Counted from the first letter of the stretch, positions 1 to 9,748 are shown. The stretch: 64,000 nucleotides of DNA from Xenorhabdus stockiae (GCF_002632825.1 NZ_NJAJ01000005.1:113054-177053); one strand, 5' to 3'. The notes: generated by a model from the letters alone, not told the origin. Translations and numbers: made by a program.

Positions 1-1
1 A

Positions 2-580
2 TCCAGAGGGGACTTTACGGATGCCATTATTGATAATGCCTTCCACGGTGGTTATTTAGCTGGCCGGTATTTGATTGAACGTGGGCATCGTGATATTGCC
101 TCCATTCCCGGCCCATTAGCCAGAAATACAGGGGGTGGACGTCATCAGGGTTTTCTCAAGGCATTGAAAGAAGCCAATATCACTATTCGGGATGAATGGG
201 TTGTTCAGGGGGATTTTGAGCCTGAATCAGGTTATCAGGCAATGTGTAAGATCTTAAACCAGAAACATCGCCCTACTGCTGTGTTCTGTGGCGGGGATGT
301 AATGGCAATGGGGGCTATTTGTGCTGCCGATGAAATGGGTTTACGCGTTCCTCAGGATATTTCCATCATTGGTTATGACAATATCCGTAATGCACGCTAT
401 TTCACACCAGCACTGACGACCATTCATCAACCTAAAGAACGGCTGGGACAAATGGCTTTCTCCACGCTACTTGATAGAATTATCAATAAACGTGAAGATG
501 CCCAAACCATCGAGGTCCATCCACGTCTTGTAGAGCGTCGCTCTGTTGCCGATGGTCCTTTTATTGATTATCGTCGCTAA
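2..580 (+). CDS. purR: Purine repressor PurR, 3' part (5' end outside window)
   Basis: This is the C-terminal part, about 192 residues, of a LacI/GalR-family repressor. The frame is open from base 2, so the N-terminal helix-turn-helix and hinge lie upstream of the window. The stretch [12 protein letters not shown], then [32 protein letters not shown] and the end [10 protein letters not shown] match E. coli PurR almost residue for residue; that protein has 341 residues. PurR binds hypoxanthine or guanine as corepressor and represses purine biosynthesis genes. The gene converges on punR with only three bases between the two stop codons, and I see no terminator hairpin between them. Identity is certain; only the start is missing. 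Confidence 0.95.
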   Translation, partial: SRGDFTDAIIDNAFHGGYLAGRYLIERGHRDIASIPGPLARNTGGGRHQGFLKALKEANITIRDEWVVQGDFEPESGYQAMCKILNQKHRPTAVFCGGDVMAMGAICAADEMGLRVPQDISIIGYDNIRNARYFTPALTTIHQPKERLGQMAFSTLLDRIINKREDAQTIEVHPRLVERRSVADGPFIDYRR

Positions 581-583
581 CAG

Positions 584-1492
584 TTAGTCTTCTTGTAGCC
601 ATTCAGCATTAAGCGTTGTGTTATCACCAAGATATTCAAGCAACCAGCTTAATGCAGGTGAATGGCTTTTTTGTGACCATGTCAGACAGCACGGACTATC
701 AGGTAACGGCTGCTCAAGCTCAAGCACACTCAATTTTCCCTGACGAATAAGCGGTAATGCCCGGTGTTTAGGCACCATTCCCACACACAATCCCTCCATT
801 AAACAGGATAACCCCGCTTCCCAGTCAGGAACAACCAGACGCCGCTGATTATCTAAAGCCCATGTATCACGTTTAGGCAGGCTTCGTGATGTATCCTCAA
901 GACATAAACTGGCATAAGGCCGCAATTGGTCATCATTTAATTTTTCCGTTACGAGCGCCAACTCATGCTCAGGGCTGGCAACACACAGCCATGGCATAAA
1001 ACCCATATCCCTGAAACTGTATCGCTCACCAACCGGAGAAGCGCGTGTTGCTCCAATAGCAACGTCAACACGCCCATCCACCAGCGCATCCCATACACCA
1101 TTAAAAACTTCGGGATAGATAAATAACTCAATATCCGGAAAATGACGATAGAAATCCAGAATAAGCTGACGTGTCCGTTCTGGTTTAACAACCTGATCAA
1201 CAGCGATACTGAGTTGTCCTCGCCATCCGTTTGCTACCTGCTGACATTGGTGCCGGGTATGATTCATTTTTTTGATAACAGAACGGGCTTCCTTGACAAA
1301 AATGGCTCCTGCTTCAGTTAACTCTACGTCACGGTGACGGCGTTCGAACAAAGAAACTGCTAGCCATTCCTCAAGTTGCTTTATCGTATAACTGACAGCA
1401 GAAGGCACACGGTGAAGTTCTGATGCAGCCGCACTGAAACTTCCTGTTCTTGCCACCGCATCAACAACTTCCAGAGAATATTCAGACCACAT
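584..1492 (-). CDS. punR: LysR-type activator PunR
   Basis: A 302-residue LysR-type regulator. Residues about 3-61 are the winged helix-turn-helix (SFSAAASELHRVPSAVSYTI, then LFERRHRDVELTEAG) and the rest is the substrate-binding effector domain. It matches E. coli YdhB, renamed PunR, along its whole length. In E. coli PunR activates the divergent transporter gene punC in response to purine nucleosides. The arrangement is the same here: the start codon faces punC across about 136 bases, which should hold its operator. The family's ATG start MWSEYSLEVV is kept. Product identity is firm; the effector is taken from the E. coli work. Confidence 0.9.
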   Translation of the reverse strand: MWSEYSLEVVDAVARTGSFSAAASELHRVPSAVSYTIKQLEEWLAVSLFERRHRDVELTEAGAIFVKEARSVIKKMNHTRHQCQQVANGWRGQLSIAVDQVVKPERTRQLILDFYRHFPDIELFIYPEVFNGVWDALVDGRVDVAIGATRASPVGERYSFRDMGFMPWLCVASPEHELALVTEKLNDDQLRPYASLCLEDTSRSLPKRDTWALDNQRRLVVPDWEAGLSCLMEGLCVGMVPKHRALPLIRQGKLSVLELEQPLPDSPCCLTWSQKSHSPALSWLLEYLGDNTTLNAEWLQED

Positions 1493-1628
1493 GTTTCTTC
1501 CTTTTAATTTTTTTCATAGCATGGTACAAATAATACCGTTTCACAATCAAAAATCACGCCATATAAAATAAGCTCCATATTTCTTTATCAATTACCACAC
1601 CGATTGACTAACGCGATTTATTAACACA

Positions 1629-2807
1629 ATGACAACAAATAAAAACTCTCTTCCATTTATGTTTTATCTTGCTGGTCTGAGTATGCTCGGCTACTTAGCC
1701 ATTGATATGTATCTGCCCGCCTTTGATGCTATGAGTAAAGATTTAAACACATCAAAAGGTGCCATCAGTGCAAGTCTTAGCATTTTTCTCGGCGGTTTTG
1801 CCGTTGCTCAGCTTTTATGGGGATTACTTTCCGACCGTCTGGGAAGAAAGCCTGTTCTGATTATCGGTTTGTCCCTGTTTTGCCTCAGCTGTCTGGGCAT
1901 ACTTTGGATAACAGATGCGACTCAATTACTTGTCCTGAGATTTATTCAGGCTGTTGGGGTCTGCTCTGCTGCCGTTTCCTGGCAGGCTCTGGTTGTCGAC
2001 AGATATGATGCTGAGCGCACGAAACGTGTTTTCGCTATGATTATGCCATTAGTTGCGCTTTCCCCTGCCCTTGCACCATTATTAGGCGCATGGTTACTGT
2101 CACACACAAGCTGGAGGGTTATCTTTCTTGTCTTGATGGTGGTAACGCTGTTACTACTGATACCTACACTTTTTCTGACGAACAAACGTGTTCCCATTGA
2201 TACCAGCGCAGATAATCATAGTGCTTCTTTCTTCACCTTATTGAAGTCATCAGTTTTTAGCGGCAATGTTTTGATTTATGCTTCCTGTAGCGCCGGCTTT
2301 TTTGCCTGGTTAACAGGTTCACCAACTATTTTGAATAGTATGGGTTATGACGCGACAGATATCGGTTTAAGTTATATTCCACAAACTTTGGCATTTATGG
2401 TGGGTGGGTATGGCTGCCGTATTTTGTTAGAAAAAGTTAAAAGTGAAACTATATTCCCTATCTTATTGGCAGGTTATGCCATAAGCATGATACTTATCTA
2501 TTTAGCTGCTTGGTTCTATCCTTCTTTCATCGTTATTCTTATTCCTTTTTGTGTTATGGCAGCAATGAATGGCGCTTCTTATCCGATTGCTGTAGCAAAT
2601 GCTCTTTCCATTTATCCGAAAGACAGCGGTAAAGCTGCCGCATTGCAAAATGCTTTACAATTAGGCCTTTGCTTTATTGCCAGTATGCTTGTTGCTATGT
2701 TTATGAAAAGTCCTCTCTTATCAACGACAACAGTGATGGTAGGTACCATTATCCCAATGGTGATAGGTTATTATTTACAAAAGAGAAAGGATGATATTGT
2801 TAACTAA
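1629..2807 (+). CDS. punC: MFS purine nucleoside transporter PunC
   Basis: A 392-residue transporter of the Bcr/CflA drug-antiporter branch of the major facilitator superfamily, with about 12 hydrophobic segments. The signature LWGLLSDRLGRKPVL follows transmembrane segment 2, and MPLVALSPALAPLLGAWLL marks segment 5 of the drug/H+ antiporter group. It matches E. coli YdhC/PunC, an inner-membrane protein linked to purine nucleoside export. It is divergent from punR, its expected activator. No clear Shine-Dalgarno sequence precedes the ATG, so weak or regulated translation is possible. A hairpin terminator follows at 2863. Confidence 0.88.
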   Translation: MTTNKNSLPFMFYLAGLSMLGYLAIDMYLPAFDAMSKDLNTSKGAISASLSIFLGGFAVAQLLWGLLSDRLGRKPVLIIGLSLFCLSCLGILWITDATQLLVLRFIQAVGVCSAAVSWQALVVDRYDAERTKRVFAMIMPLVALSPALAPLLGAWLLSHTSWRVIFLVLMVVTLLLLIPTLFLTNKRVPIDTSADNHSASFFTLLKSSVFSGNVLIYASCSAGFFAWLTGSPTILNSMGYDATDIGLSYIPQTLAFMVGGYGCRILLEKVKSETIFPILLAGYAISMILIYLAAWFYPSFIVILIPFCVMAAMNGASYPIAVANALSIYPKDSGKAAALQNALQLGLCFIASMLVAMFMKSPLLSTTTVMVGTIIPMVIGYYLQKRKDDIVN

Positions 2808-2862
2808 TTATCAATCAATTAGTTACTCTACAATATAATACCTAAGAATATTCTCAACGAAT

Positions 2863-2888
2863 GGCCATATGATGATATGGCCTTTTTC
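2863..2888 (+). terminator. Rho-independent terminator of punC
   Basis: An 8-bp perfect stem (GGCCATAT / ATATGGCC) with a GATG loop, followed by five T residues. It lies 56 bases after the punC stop codon. Confidence 0.8.
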
Positions 2889-3052
2889 TTGCTTATTGTT
2901 TAAATATTATTTCACTCATATACTCATATGGATTCATTATTCTAAAAACTCGGAATTTGAGGTTTAGAAGAGCAATGAAGCTCTCTTTTATATCACGGAC
3001 GAACGGCATAACTGCCTTTAAGTCATTTTCTGATTAGTTTCAATATTCCTAC

Positions 3053-3115
3053 GGATTTCAAAATGCAGTTTAACGGCAAGAAAACAAATCCCGGGAAGCA
3101 TAAATAACCAGTAAC
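3053..3115 (+). repeat. Partial copy of the dispersed intergenic repeat (5' half)
   Basis: The sequence carries the block order of the repeat family seen at 27831, 48824, 54745 and 55524: GGATTTCAA, then TGCA, an (A)CGGCAAG block, a CCCGGGAGCA-like block and ATAAATAACC. The second half of the family consensus (GCCAACAAAG and the closing arm) is missing, so this is a truncated copy. It sits 45-107 bases before cfa and is probably transcribed in the cfa leader. The rest of the 350-base punC-cfa gap holds the punC terminator and presumably the cfa promoter; I recognise nothing else in it. Confidence 0.6.
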
Positions 3116-3159
3116 AAAGAGGTACCTCAAAATTCCACCACATAAATGTTGGAGAGTAT

Positions 3160-4311
3160 ATGAGTTCATCTTTCGTTGAAGAAAATAAAAAAATCACTGA
3201 CCAGTGGCATAGGATTGCGAATGACCTGCTTCAGGAGGCGGGTATTCAAATTAATGGAAAACGCCCTTTTGACATACAAGTCAAAAACCCTGATTTTTAT
3301 AAAAGAGTATTGAAACAGGGATCTTTAGGATTAGGCGAAAGCTATATGGATGGCTGGTGGGATTGTGAGCGTTTAGATGTTTTCTTTTATAAAATATTAC
3401 GGGCTGGTCTGGAACACAAAATTCCAAAAAATTTTAAGGATATTTTGATGGTTATGACTTCCCGCCTGTTTAATTTACAGTCCCCTAAACGGGCATGGAT
3501 TGTAGGGGAAGAACATTACGATTTAGGTAATGACCTATTTACACTCATGCTTGATCCCAATATGCAATATTCATGCGGCTACTGGAAAGATGCGAATTCA
3601 CTGGAAGAAGCTCAGTCTAATAAACTTCGGCTGATTTGCGAAAAATTACAGTTATCGCCGGGTATGACTCTGCTGGATATCGGTTGTGGTTGGGGCGGAT
3701 TAGCCGCTTACGCAGCCAAACATTATTCCGTTTCCGTCACTGGAGTCACTATTTCAGTGGAGCAACAAAAATATGCTCAGGAGCGCTGTAAAGATCTGGA
3801 TGTGAAAATTATCCTTGAAGATTATCGGGATCTAAACCTCCAGTTTGACAGAATCGTTTCTGTCGGCATGTTTGAACATGTCGGCTCCAAAAATTATGCT
3901 AACTATTTCGACGTAGTACGTAGGAATCTGAAGCCTGATGGTCTTTTCTTACTGCACACCATTGGTTCCAACCGGGATAAAGTGAATGTCGATGCGTGGA
4001 TCGGTAAATATATTTTCCCTAATGGGCATTTGCCATCGATTGCAATGATTGCCAAAGCCAGTACCGGGAAATTTGTGATGGAAGACTGGCATAACTTCGG
4101 AGCTGACTATGATCGTACTCTGATGGCATGGTATGAACGTTTTATTACAAATTGGGATAAAATAGCTCATAATTATAGCCCCCGCTTCAAACGAATGTTC
4201 AGTTATTATCTGAATGCCTGCGCCGGGGCATTTCGCGCCAGAGATATCCAGTTATGGCAGGTTATGTTCAGCCCACGTGGAATTGAAAATGGATTAAGAG
4301 TTCCGCGTTAA
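3160..4311 (+). CDS. cfa: Cyclopropane-fatty-acyl-phospholipid synthase
   Basis: A 383-residue enzyme (E. coli Cfa has 382) that transfers a methylene group from S-adenosylmethionine to cis double bonds of membrane phospholipid acyl chains. The SAM-binding motif LDIGCGWGGLA lies at about residues 172-182. Upstream is the family signature GEEHYDLGNDLF with MQYSCGYW. MFEHVGSKNY and GLFLLHTIG follow. The ATG is preceded by a GGAGAG ribosome-binding site. The enzyme acts at the inner membrane, typically on entry to stationary phase or in acid stress. The long leader holds a fragment of a dispersed repeat. Confidence 0.96.
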   Translation: MSSSFVEENKKITDQWHRIANDLLQEAGIQINGKRPFDIQVKNPDFYKRVLKQGSLGLGESYMDGWWDCERLDVFFYKILRAGLEHKIPKNFKDILMVMTSRLFNLQSPKRAWIVGEEHYDLGNDLFTLMLDPNMQYSCGYWKDANSLEEAQSNKLRLICEKLQLSPGMTLLDIGCGWGGLAAYAAKHYSVSVTGVTISVEQQKYAQERCKDLDVKIILEDYRDLNLQFDRIVSVGMFEHVGSKNYANYFDVVRRNLKPDGLFLLHTIGSNRDKVNVDAWIGKYIFPNGHLPSIAMIAKASTGKFVMEDWHNFGADYDRTLMAWYERFITNWDKIAHNYSPRFKRMFSYYLNACAGAFRARDIQLWQVMFSPRGIENGLRVPR

Positions 4312-4340
4312 TATTTTACTCGTGGGTTTGGAATACCATT

Positions 4341-4374
4341 AAAAAGCTACAGAAGTGAAAACTGTAGCTTTTTT
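4341..4374. terminator. Bidirectional terminator between cfa and ribE
   Basis: An 8-bp stem (AGCTACAG / CTGTAGCT) flanked by A-rich sequence on the left and TTTTTT on the right. It can therefore end transcription of cfa on the plus strand and of ribE on the minus strand. The two genes converge on it. Confidence 0.8.
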
Positions 4375-4384
4375 CTGCAATATT

Positions 4385-5029
4385 TTAATTACCTTCCAAC
4401 TGTGATAATACTTTTTCTTGTTCTTTCTGAGCCATGAAGCGTTCAACAGTATCTACAATCGCCTGAGTCTGTGGATCAATTTCAATATTCACTTTATGGC
4501 CGATACGCTTTTTACCCAATGTCGTGCGCTCTAATGTTTCCGGTATCAAATGAACACAAAAACGATTATTTACTACATCTCCGATGGTCAGACTAATCCC
4601 GTCAATGCCAACAAATCCTTTATGCAGGATATATTTCATCAATTGTTTGTCATAAATACGGAACCATATTTCATGGTTATTTTCTGAAGTGAAAATTTTC
4701 GCAATTTCAGCTGTTGTAATCACATGCCCGGACATTAAATGCCCGCCAATTTCATCACCGAATTTTGCTGCCCTTTCCAAATTAACTAAATCACCAATCT
4801 TAAGCTCACCAAGATTAGTCAGACGCAATGTCTCTTTCATCAAATCAAAGCTAATCAAGTCACCATCAATTTTTGTGACAGTCAGACAACAGCCATTATG
4901 AGAAACGGAAGCTCCCGTTTCAATATCAGGTAATAATTCAGCCGGAAATTTGACTATATGAGTCCGAAAATGTGTTTTTTCTTCAATAGCAACTATAGGC
5001 GCCTTTCCCTGAACAATGCCTGTAAACAT
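4385..5029 (-). CDS. ribE: Riboflavin synthase alpha chain
   Basis: A 214-residue protein made of two tandem lumazine-binding repeats of about 95 residues. The first starts [12 protein letters not shown] and the second begins after [11 protein letters not shown]. The enzyme converts two molecules of 6,7-dimethyl-8-ribityllumazine to riboflavin and 5-amino-6-ribitylamino-uracil, the last step of vitamin B2 synthesis. It is called ribC in older E. coli nomenclature. It is a single-gene unit divergent from mdtK, as in E. coli. I see no FMN riboswitch in its short leader. Confidence 0.94.
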   Translation of the reverse strand: MFTGIVQGKAPIVAIEEKTHFRTHIVKFPAELLPDIETGASVSHNGCCLTVTKIDGDLISFDLMKETLRLTNLGELKIGDLVNLERAAKFGDEIGGHLMSGHVITTAEIAKIFTSENNHEIWFRIYDKQLMKYILHKGFVGIDGISLTIGDVVNNRFCVHLIPETLERTTLGKKRIGHKVNIEIDPQTQAIVDTVERFMAQKEQEKVLSQLEGN

Positions 5030-5272
5030 GGGGAACCTCTTTCATCGTTTTACATAATAAGTTAGTGTAACCCACTAATCTCTTTTAAACACTATTTCAC
5101 GTGTAATGTTATTCCTCATTTAGACTAAATATCAAACAATGATTGGATTAGTAAAATGAGTCCTATACAATACCTATGTTAACAAGAGGTTGCTTTTCAA
5201 ACAGTTCTGTTTGCTCGCAGAAATATTCCTTGTTTTTTCTATCGTCAATTTTTCAATTAAAAGGTGTAGTAC

Positions 5273-6646
5273 GTGCAGAAATATTTAAATGAAGCGCGTA
5301 GTTTGCTCGCTCTGGGGATCCCCGTCATTATCGCTCAGTCTTCACAAACTGCGATGGGAGTCGTCGATACAGTCATGGCCGGTAAAGCAGGTGCAATAGA
5401 AATGTCCGCTGTTGCTATAGGGACATCAATCTGGCTGCCAGCGATTTTGCTTGCTCAAGGGATTTTGATGGCTTTAACGCCGATAGTTGCCCATATGAAT
5501 GGCTCAGGTCAGAGAAAAAATGTTGCAGGCCAGATCCAACAAGGTTTTTGGCTGGCAACATTTCTTTCTATCTTTGTAATGACGATTTTATATAACTGCC
5601 GATTTATTATAGAAGCGCAGCATAATGTCGATCCTGTTCTGGCACAAAAATCCATCGATTTTATCCATGCAATTATGTGGGGAGCACCCGGTTGCCTGTT
5701 CTATCAGGTTTTACGCTGCCAGTGTGAAGGGCTGTCAAAAACCAAACCAGCGATGGTTATTGGCGTTATCGGGCTATTAGTGAATATCCCTGTCAACTAT
5801 ATTTTCATTTACGGTAAGTTTGGTGCACCAGAACTTGGTGGTGTAGGTTGTGGGGTTGCAACCGCGAGCGTTTACTGGGTTATGTGTCTGTTACTACTTA
5901 CCTATGTTAAACACGCACCATCCCAGAAAGATATTCATACATTTGAGAGTTTTTCTCGTCCTCATTGGCATACACAAAAACGCATTACTCTGCTGGGATT
6001 GCCTATCGGTCTGGCTATGTTCTTTGAGGTGACATTGTTTGCTGTTGTCTCCTTACTGCTCTCACCTCTTGGAGTAGTGGATGTTGCAGGACATCAAATC
6101 GCGCTTAATTTCAGTTCACTGATGTTTATGTTCCCGCTGTCATTTGGTATCGCAGCCACTATCCGGGTGGGTTATAACCTCGGACAGAAATCAACTGAAG
6201 GTGCCAAAGTATCAGCTTATACGAGCCTTGCGCTCGGGTTAATAATTGCTAGCATAACCGCCGCATTCACGACAATATTCCGTGAACCGATTGCTATGAT
6301 GTATAACGATAATCCTGAAGTGGTCATATTAGCATCTAATCTGATGCTATTTGCTGCTATTTACCAGCTTTCAGATTCTGTTCAAGTCATTGGCTCAGGT
6401 GTATTACGTGGATATAAAGATACGCGCTCTATTTTCGTTATCACTTTCATCGCCTATTGGATGTTCGGATTACCAAGTGGCTACATTCTGGCATTGACCA
6501 ATTTTGTTACTGAACCTATGGGTCCACAAGGTTTCTGGATTGGGTTTATTATCGGATTGACCGTTGCAGCAATTATGATTGGCTACCGGATTTTGTGGTT
6601 ACAAAAGCAGCCTGATCATGCTGTCCTCGCTCGTTCTACCCGTTAA
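5273..6646 (+). CDS. mdtK: MATE multidrug efflux protein MdtK (NorM)
   Basis: A 457-residue cation/multidrug antiporter of the MATE family with 12 hydrophobic segments. It matches E. coli MdtK (YdhE) throughout, for example [13 protein letters not shown] near the N-terminus, [12 protein letters not shown] in the middle and [18 protein letters not shown] late in the protein. Homologues export fluoroquinolones, dyes and other cations in exchange for Na+ or H+. The start is GTG at 5273, with an AAGGTG ribosome-binding site six bases upstream and the family start QKYLNEAR after it. It is followed by a long hairpin and two valine tRNA genes. Confidence 0.93.
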   Translation: MQKYLNEARSLLALGIPVIIAQSSQTAMGVVDTVMAGKAGAIEMSAVAIGTSIWLPAILLAQGILMALTPIVAHMNGSGQRKNVAGQIQQGFWLATFLSIFVMTILYNCRFIIEAQHNVDPVLAQKSIDFIHAIMWGAPGCLFYQVLRCQCEGLSKTKPAMVIGVIGLLVNIPVNYIFIYGKFGAPELGGVGCGVATASVYWVMCLLLLTYVKHAPSQKDIHTFESFSRPHWHTQKRITLLGLPIGLAMFFEVTLFAVVSLLLSPLGVVDVAGHQIALNFSSLMFMFPLSFGIAATIRVGYNLGQKSTEGAKVSAYTSLALGLIIASITAAFTTIFREPIAMMYNDNPEVVILASNLMLFAAIYQLSDSVQVIGSGVLRGYKDTRSIFVITFIAYWMFGLPSGYILALTNFVTEPMGPQGFWIGFIIGLTVAAIMIGYRILWLQKQPDHAVLARSTR

Positions 6647-6669
6647 TTTAGTCCATTAAATTAATATCT

Positions 6670-6747
6670 CAAGGGAAAAAAGCTGCAAATTCACACTAAA
6701 AGATGTAAATGCGAGCAATTAAACACGAATTTGCATTTTTTCCCTTG
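6670..6747 (+). repeat. Long inverted repeat (21-bp stem with a 2-nt bulge) after mdtK
   Basis: The left arm (6670-6692) and right arm (6727-6747) are exact reverse complements over 21 bp, except for an extra GC in the left arm. The loop is about 34 bases. The right arm ends in six T residues followed by CCCTTG. It begins 24 bases after the mdtK stop codon. It may terminate mdtK, act as an RNA processing structure, or be the remnant of a small mobile element. I do not recognise it as a known RNA family. Confidence 0.7.
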
Positions 6748-6806
6748 CCAGATAGCTCAGCGATCGTTAATATTCGTCCCCGTTGTCACCCATAGAAATT
6801 TAGATT

Positions 6807-6883
6807 GCGTCCGTAGCTCAGTTGGTTAGAGCACCACCTTGACATGGTGGGGGTCGGTGGTTCGAGTCCACTCGGACGCACCA
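6807..6883 (+). tRNA. tRNA-Val (anticodon GAC), first copy
   Basis: A 77-nt cloverleaf: acceptor GCGTCCG pairs with CGGACGC, the D-arm is GCTCAGTTGGTTAGAGC, the anticodon GAC is at 6841-6843, the T-arm contains GGTTCGAGTCC, and CCA is encoded. It corresponds to E. coli valV/valW, which sit at the same place downstream of mdtK. Confidence 0.98.
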
Positions 6884-6917
6884 AATCTCTGGTTGGCATA
6901 GCAACTCAAATTTATGT

Positions 6918-6994
6918 GCGTCCGTAGCTCAGTTGGTTAGAGCACCACCTTGACATGGTGGGGGTCGGTGGTTCGAGTCCACTCGGACGCACCA
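6918..6994 (+). tRNA. tRNA-Val (anticodon GAC), second copy
   Basis: Identical over all 77 nt to the copy at 6807, with a 34-base spacer, so the two are probably one transcript processed into two tRNAs. CCA is encoded. Confidence 0.98.
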
Positions 6995-7232
6995 TTCACT
7001 TGATATCCTCATTTTTATCATCTGTAATACCTTTGCTATTTTTCTGATAACCACTCGAATTTTTTATAAAAACACTTTTTTCATCTGCAATATTCAAGCT
7101 ACTAAAAATTATTTTTTCACTGTTGCGCAACAACTCTCTGATTTTTCTGATATGAGTATGTTCATTTTTTATTCTTCCCAGATAAATTTTTTTAAGAATC
7201 ACTTTTTGATTCATTTCACAGAAATTAGCCTC

Positions 7233-7270
7233 TATAATACGGCCCTGTCATTAGTTGAATGGTTTCAGCC
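7233..7270 (+). promoter_or_regulatory. Candidate pykF promoter -10 with Cra (FruR)-like operator
   Basis: A TATAAT at 7233-7238 is followed at 7255-7270 by a sequence whose reverse complement is GGCTGAAACCATTCAA. This resembles the Cra consensus, TGAA then about two bases then TTCA, with flanking GC. A site just downstream of the transcription start would suit repression, which is what Cra does to pykF in E. coli. The remainder of the 515-base gap after the tRNAs holds two TTGCGCAA palindromes (7121 and 7397) and no gene I can support. Confidence 0.5.
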
Positions 7271-7509
7271 AATTAATTTACCGAATCCAGAAAAAATTGC
7301 AGATGATTAATCGCTCTAAATCCACATGGTTAATACATGCCTGGCTTGATGAAAAACAACCAATTGACACTTTTCTGCCATCCGTTTTCCATGTATGTTG
7401 CGCAACTTAAAATGCCAGACTAACAGAGCCAAGTGACACTGGCATATAATGTCAATGGTTGGTAATACACTCTTTTTAATCCATTAAAACCAGTAGTAGA
7501 TAGATTGTC

Positions 7510-8919
7510 ATGAAAAAAACCAAAATTGTTTGTACTATCGGGCCAAAAACTGAATCCGAAGAAAAACTGACCGAACTGCTTAACTCAGGCATGAACGTTA
7601 TGCGCCTGAATTTTTCTCACGGTGACTACGAAGAACATGGTCAGCGTATTAAAAATATCCGCTCAGTCACTGCAAAAACCGGTAAAAAAGCAGCTATCTT
7701 ACTGGATACTAAAGGCCCTGAAATCCGTACCATGAAGCTGGAAGATGGTAATGATGTTTCCCTGACAGCTGGTCAGACTTTCACCTTTACAACTGATCAA
7801 TCCACTATCGGCAATCAGGAGCGCGTTGCCGTAACCTATTCAGGCTTACCAGCCGATTTATCTGTAGGTAATACAGTTTTGGTCGATGATGGCCTGATTG
7901 CCATGACAGTAAAACAGATCACCGCCACTGAAGTTATCTGTGAAGTTCTGAACAACGGTGACTTAGGCGAAAACAAAGGCGTCAACCTGCCGAATGTTTC
8001 TATCAACCTGCCTGCGCTGGCAGAAAAAGATAAGCAAGATCTCATCTTTGGCTGTGAACAGGGTGTTGATTTTATCGCTGCCTCTTTCATCCGTAAGCGT
8101 TCTGATGTTCTGGAAATTCGTGAACACCTGAAGGCTCATGGTGGTGAACATATCCAGATTATTTCTAAAATTGAAAACCAGGAAGGTTTGAACAATTTTG
8201 ATGAGATCCTGGAAGCCTCAGACGGTATCATGGTTGCCCGTGGTGATCTGGGTGTTGAAATTCCGGTAGAAGAAGTCATTTTCGCGCAGAAAATGATGAT
8301 AGAGAAATGTAACTCTGCACGTAAAGTTGTCATCACTGCGACTCAGATGCTGGATTCCATGATCAAAAATCCACGCCCTACCCGTGCCGAAGCTGGTGAT
8401 GTTGCCAACGCAATTTTGGACGGAACTGACGCAGTAATGCTTTCTGGCGAAAGTGCGAAAGGAAAATATCCAGTTGAAGCCGTTTCCATCATGGCAACTA
8501 TCTGTGAACGTACAGATCGCGTTATGGGCAGCCGGATTGAAAATACCAAAACACAGAAATTGCGTGTAACTGAGGCAGTTTGCCGTGGCGCAGTAGAAAT
8601 TGCGGAAAAACTGGAAGCCCCTCTGATCGTTGTTGCAACTTATGGCGGTAAATCAGCAAGATCTGTGCGTAAATACTTCCCTAATGCACGGATCCTCGCA
8701 TTAACTACCAATGAAATCACTGCCCGCCAGTTATTGCTGGTTAAAGGCGTTTCTACACAGGTTGTCAAAGAAATTGCCTCTACCGATGACTTTTACCGTA
8801 TCGGTAAAGAAGCTGCATTAGCCAGCGGTATGGCAAGTAAAGGTGATATCGTTGTGATGGTATCCGGTGCATTAGTACCAAGCGGCACAACAAATACATC
8901 TTCTGTTCATGTACTGTAA
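7510..8919 (+). CDS. pykF: Pyruvate kinase I
   Basis: A 469-residue enzyme (E. coli PykF has 470) that converts phosphoenolpyruvate and ADP to pyruvate and ATP. It shows [16 protein letters not shown] at the start, [10 protein letters not shown], the active-site segment [11 protein letters not shown] with the catalytic lysine near residue 220, and the [12 protein letters not shown] motif. ATQMLDSMI and [18 protein letters not shown] follow. The C-terminal domain (from about residue 345) resembles the fructose-1,6-bisphosphate-activated type I isozyme. Here, as in E. coli, pykF is next to lpp. A Cra-like site upstream suggests repression when glycolytic flux is low. Confidence 0.97.
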   Translation: MKKTKIVCTIGPKTESEEKLTELLNSGMNVMRLNFSHGDYEEHGQRIKNIRSVTAKTGKKAAILLDTKGPEIRTMKLEDGNDVSLTAGQTFTFTTDQSTIGNQERVAVTYSGLPADLSVGNTVLVDDGLIAMTVKQITATEVICEVLNNGDLGENKGVNLPNVSINLPALAEKDKQDLIFGCEQGVDFIAASFIRKRSDVLEIREHLKAHGGEHIQIISKIENQEGLNNFDEILEASDGIMVARGDLGVEIPVEEVIFAQKMMIEKCNSARKVVITATQMLDSMIKNPRPTRAEAGDVANAILDGTDAVMLSGESAKGKYPVEAVSIMATICERTDRVMGSRIENTKTQKLRVTEAVCRGAVEIAEKLEAPLIVVATYGGKSARSVRKYFPNARILALTTNEITARQLLLVKGVSTQVVKEIASTDDFYRIGKEAALASGMASKGDIVVMVSGALVPSGTTNTSSVHVL

Positions 8920-8936
8920 TTATTTTTGATTACAAA

Positions 8937-8965
8937 GCAGATCGCTCGGTAATTGAGCGATCTGC
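8937..8965 (+). terminator. Hairpin after pykF
   Basis: A perfect 11-bp stem (GCAGATCGCTC / GAGCGATCTGC) with a seven-base loop, 17 bases after the pykF stop. It lacks a T tract, so it may stabilise the 3' end or act with Rho. From here to the lpp promoter near 9355 I see no supported gene. Confidence 0.6.
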
Positions 8966-9354
8966 ACTTATAAATAATCCCTCCATATTTTTGTCCCTTC
9001 CCCGCTAATAAAAAATGTGCTCCTGTAATAAGCGCAAAAAACAGCAATAAAAGATGTATAATAAACACACTAATTATTTTAAAGTTATTGACGCTAATTC
9101 GCATCCTTAAAGCATTTTACTCACTTAACCCACGGATTCTGCCAGAGAAAAATGTGTCAAAATAACAAAATAGGCAATGGGATATTATTGGTTTATTACA
9201 TCAGTACAGTGAAAAACTGGAAGATACATCACGTAATGTTTGAGATTTTTCTGATTTAATTATTCCTCTCATTACCGTTTTATTGTAGTTATCTAAAAAT
9301 TATTAACTTATTTTAGAGCGAAAAACAGTAGAATTTGTTTATCCGGACAAAATT

Positions 9355-9393
9355 TATTCTCTTTCTAAAAAAGTTTGTGTAATAATTAGATAG
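9355..9393 (+). promoter_or_regulatory. lpp promoter and conserved leader start
   Basis: The segment TTTGTGTAATAATTAG closely parallels the E. coli lpp promoter. The -10 element TAATAA is at 9380-9385 and the likely transcription start is the G at 9393. The leader then runs through GATTAACTTAATCTAGAGGG, nearly identical to the E. coli lpp leader, so a very strong constitutive promoter is expected. Confidence 0.8.
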
Positions 9394-9429
9394 CTACTTG
9401 AAGATTAACTTAATCTAGAGGGTATTGTG

Positions 9430-9669
9430 ATGAATCGTACTAAAATTGTACTTGGCGCAGTAATTCTCGCTTCTACGATGTTAGCAGGTTGTACAAGCAC
9501 GGCTAAAAAGGTTGACCAGCTTTCTTCTCAGGTTCTAACTTTGGGTTCCAAAGTGGACCAACTGAGCAACGAAGTTGGCTCAATGCGTTCTGATGTACAA
9601 ACAGCTAAAGACGAAGCAGCTCGTGCTAACCAACGTCTTGACAACCAAGTTCGTTCCTACAAAAAATAA
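9430..9669 (+). CDS. lpp: Major outer-membrane lipoprotein (Braun lipoprotein) Lpp
   Basis: A 79-residue protein with a lipoprotein signal peptide ending in the lipobox LAGC. The mature part is an alanine/leucine-zipper coiled coil with the trimer repeats KVDQLSSQV and KVDQLSNEV. The C-terminal lysine is the residue that L,D-transpeptidases join to peptidoglycan. A GTG lies one codon upstream (9427), but the ATG at 9430 fits the family start and the AGAGGG ribosome-binding site. It tethers the outer membrane to the wall. The L,D-transpeptidase gene ldtE lies convergently next to it. An extra serine in KSYKK-like ends is absent; the tail is RSYKK. Confidence 0.97.
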   Translation: MNRTKIVLGAVILASTMLAGCTSTAKKVDQLSSQVLTLGSKVDQLSNEVGSMRSDVQTAKDEAARANQRLDNQVRSYKK

Positions 9670-9684
9670 ATTTGTAGCATTTTC

Positions 9685-9719
9685 AAGAATGGCGTACTTA
9701 ATAAGTACGCCATTCTTTA
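9685..9719. terminator. Bidirectional terminator between lpp and ldtE
   Basis: A perfect 15-bp stem (left arm from 9685, right arm 9703-9717) with a 3-nt loop, starting 15 bases after the lpp stop. lpp and ldtE converge here, so it probably serves lpp and may also protect against read-through from ldtE. Confidence 0.85.
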
Positions 9720-9748
9720 TGTATATCTTGGATTATCTACAGCTTAGG

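Noticed and set aside
4973..5272. FMN riboswitch before ribE
   Set aside because: The short leader lacks the conserved RFN-element pieces (for example AGGGTNNCNGTC-like blocks).
6996..7214. A 72-codon minus-strand frame after the tRNA-Val pair
   Set aside because: Lysine/isoleucine-rich translation of AT-rich DNA; no family resemblance and it overlaps a likely regulatory palindrome at 7121.
8907..9104. A 65-codon minus-strand frame between pykF and lpp
   Set aside because: It overlaps the pykF stop and the 11-bp hairpin, and has a low-complexity hydrophobic translation without support.
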